Source: an uncultured Pelagibacteraceae bacterium (GTDB lineage: Bacteria; Pseudomonadota; Alphaproteobacteria; Pelagibacterales; Pelagibacteraceae). From it: 42,285 nt of DNA. The notes under the pieces were generated by a model, which made no database searches, was not told the origin of the DNA, and worked only from the letters and a program-made list of their open reading frames with translations. Positions within the stretch are counted from its first letter, which is position 1. Each line of letters opens with the position of its first letter. The stretch spans positions 1-42,285 of the forward strand of contig CACCGT010000011.1 in NCBI GenBank assembly GCA_902545635.1. Reading direction: 5' to 3'. The translations under genes and the position numbers were made by a program. Positions 40,624-42,285 of this stretch are shown here, piece by piece.

Positions 40624-42268
40624 AACAAGCCAAAACTCTCAAAATTCAGTTAAATATAATGAGGGTTTTTCATTTAACGAAAATAAGTCATATTTGAAAA
40701 TTTCCTTTGAGAGAATAGCATTTATTTTTTTTGTATTTTTTATTTTGGCAGTTATTTTTTCGTCAAAAGTAATATTACTAAGTGTTAAAAAAATTCCAGA
40801 AATTAAGAAAGTAATAAAAAAAGAGAATTTTAGATCTAGTATTTTGGATAAAGATGGAAATATTTTAGCAAAAAGTGTCCCAATTATTAATTTGGGTATA
40901 AATCCAAATTTAGCGATAAATAAAGAAAAATTATTGATTTCTTTAAAATTAATATTTCCAAACAAAAATTTTCAAAAAGAAATGTATGGAAAAAAATTCT
41001 TTTATGTAAAAAAAAAAATTAGTCCAAAAAAACTTGAACAAGTCCTACTTTTAGGAGATAAATCATTTATTCAAGAGGATAGCATAGCAAGAGTTTATCC
41101 CAATGGGAATTTGTTCAGCCACGTAATTGGACAAATTGATAATGATAATAATGGTATATCAGGAATTGAAAAAACTTTTGATTATGAACTAACAACTTCT
41201 AAAGAGCCTTTAAAATTAACACTTGATAAAGATTTACAATATTTAATTAAAGAGGAATTGTTAAAATCTAGAGATATATTTCAAAATATTGGGAGTGCTG
41301 CGGTTTTAATGGATATTAACAATGGCAATATTTTATCAATGATTTCCCTTCCTGACTTTGATCTTAATAAAAGAGAAAAAATTAGTGACAAAAAATATAT
41401 TAATAGAGCAACAAAAGGTGTATATGAATTTGGATCTGTTTTTAAAACTTTTACATTAGCTGCAGGCTTACAATACAATGTTATAGAACCGGATACAGAG
41501 TTTAGGGATCTTAAAAAAAGGATAACATGTGCAGGAAATTCTATATCTGAATATGATGACAAAATACCATCAGATTTAACTGCTGAGGAGATTTTAATAA
41601 GATCAGGAAATATTGGCTCTGTAAGAATAGCTGAAAAAGTTGGCATAGAAAATTATAATGAGTTTTTAAAAAAAATTGGAATTATATCTAATTTAGAATT
41701 TGATATTCAGGAAGTGGGATCAACCCAAATAGGAAGATGGGGTAAATGTAAACTTGCGACAGTCTCGTTTGGTCATGGGATAGCTACAACTTTATTACAA
41801 CTTTCTAAAGCTTATTCCATTATTAGTAATGGAGGATACGATATAACTCCTACATTAATAAAGAAAGATAGATTAAAAAGACAAAGAATACTCAATGACA
41901 ATTTATCAGAAACTATTAACCCTATTCTCAGAAAAATTGTATCAACAAAAGAAGGAACAGCAGGTTTTGCAAATGTAAAAGGTTATGAAGTAGGAGGAAA
42001 AACTGGTACTGCGGATCAACCTTCTGAGGGTGGCTATTCTAAAAAAAAAATTAATACTTTTACCTCAGTTTTTCCTACATCAGATCCAAAATTTGTATTA
42101 GCCGTAATGCTAGATGAGCCAAAAGCAAACAGAGAATTTGTCTATCATTATAGAGATGACAGATATCCCTACAAAGGTAACTGGAGGAATACAGCAGGTT
42201 GGACTACTGTTTGGGTAACAGGTCAGATAATTGATAAAATTGGGCCAATTTTAGCCACAAAATATTAA
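40616..42268 (+). CDS. ftsI: Peptidoglycan transpeptidase FtsI (PBP3)
   Basis: Septal peptidoglycan cross-linking enzyme working with FtsW. 550 aa from ATG 40616. One N-terminal membrane helix (about 31-56), a PBP dimer domain (about 70-200) and the transpeptidase domain with active-site S274-x2-K277 (EFGSVFKTF), S330-G-N332 and K462-T-G464. The start overlaps ftsL by eight bases. The gene is complete, and 17 bases remain before the window ends; an ATG at 42280 may open the next gene, expected to be murE. Confidence 0.96.
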   Translation: MSETSQNSQNSVKYNEGFSFNENKSYLKISFERIAFIFFVFFILAVIFSSKVILLSVKKIPEIKKVIKKENFRSSILDKDGNILAKSVPIINLGINPNLAINKEKLLISLKLIFPNKNFQKEMYGKKFFYVKKKISPKKLEQVLLLGDKSFIQEDSIARVYPNGNLFSHVIGQIDNDNNGISGIEKTFDYELTTSKEPLKLTLDKDLQYLIKEELLKSRDIFQNIGSAAVLMDINNGNILSMISLPDFDLNKREKISDKKYINRATKGVYEFGSVFKTFTLAAGLQYNVIEPDTEFRDLKKRITCAGNSISEYDDKIPSDLTAEEILIRSGNIGSVRIAEKVGIENYNEFLKKIGIISNLEFDIQEVGSTQIGRWGKCKLATVSFGHGIATTLLQLSKAYSIISNGGYDITPTLIKKDRLKRQRILNDNLSETINPILRKIVSTKEGTAGFANVKGYEVGGKTGTADQPSEGGYSKKKINTFTSVFPTSDPKFVLAVMLDEPKANREFVYHYRDDRYPYKGNWRNTAGWTTVWVTGQIIDKIGPILATKY

Positions 42269-42285
42269 GAGCGTAAAACATGTTG

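Noticed and set aside
42280-42285. ATG as the start of murE
   Set aside because: Only two codons are visible, so the call would rest on expected gene order alone.

Overview
The window looks like a slice of a Pelagibacterales (SAR11 clade) chromosome, or a very close alphaproteobacterial relative. The DNA is strongly AT-rich, spacers are mostly under 60 bases, many neighbouring genes overlap by 4 to 30 bases, and the gene orders are alphaproteobacterial (lgt-MidA-pgeF-prs-rplY-pth-ychF; carAB beside yqeY-dnaG-rpoD; amidase-rnpB-mraZ). It is almost entirely core genome. I see no insertion sequence, prophage, CRISPR array or integrase.

Layout. 1-2007 (+): the end of the cytochrome bc1 operon (petB partial, petC). 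1984-7957 (-): a housekeeping run of lgt, a MidA/NDUFAF7-type methyltransferase, pgeF, prs, rplY, pth and ychF. 8008-8247 (+): ubiK. 8228-10632 (-): a MarR regulator, an OmpR-type response regulator and a histidine kinase in overlapping frames. 10693-11574 (+): ilvE. 11571-18235 (-): uvrB, a pteridine-reductase-like SDR, a secreted alpha/beta hydrolase, folB, uvrC, pgsA. 18272-19459 (+): aspartate aminotransferase. 19451-21843 (-): trxB, a PsiE-family membrane protein, an NAD-dependent reductase. 21864-23473 (+): an ELM1-family protein coupled to a putative 2OG-Fe(II) oxygenase. 23470-25746: the proteasome-like peptidase Anbu (-) divergent from a circularly permuted ATP-grasp enzyme (+). 25743-30138 (-): carA, carB. 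30263-34403 (+): yqeY, dnaG, rpoD, then two tRNA genes. 34619-36019 (-): mlaA, mlaC. 36075-42285 (+): a cell-wall amidase, RNase P RNA, and the start of the division/cell-wall (dcw) cluster: mraZ, ftsZ, rsmH, ftsL, ftsI.

How the parts fit. petB/petC, ubiK and MidA all serve the respiratory quinone chain, and a MarR/response-regulator pair like PetP/PetR lies within 10 kb. UvrB and UvrC share a strand with folate-pathway genes. CarA/CarB make carbamoyl phosphate. YqeY-DnaG-RpoD form the macromolecular synthesis cluster. MlaA/MlaC keep outer-membrane lipid asymmetry.

The points most worth a second look are: a tRNA-Val(GAC) whose D-loop and T-loop depart together from the universal elbow contacts; a reduced Anbu/ATP-grasp locus with a perfect inverted repeat between the two genes; ftsZ placed second in the dcw cluster directly under a MraZ-type operator; a DnaG zinc site that has lost three of four ligands; and a PTR1/FolM-like pteridine reductase near folB.
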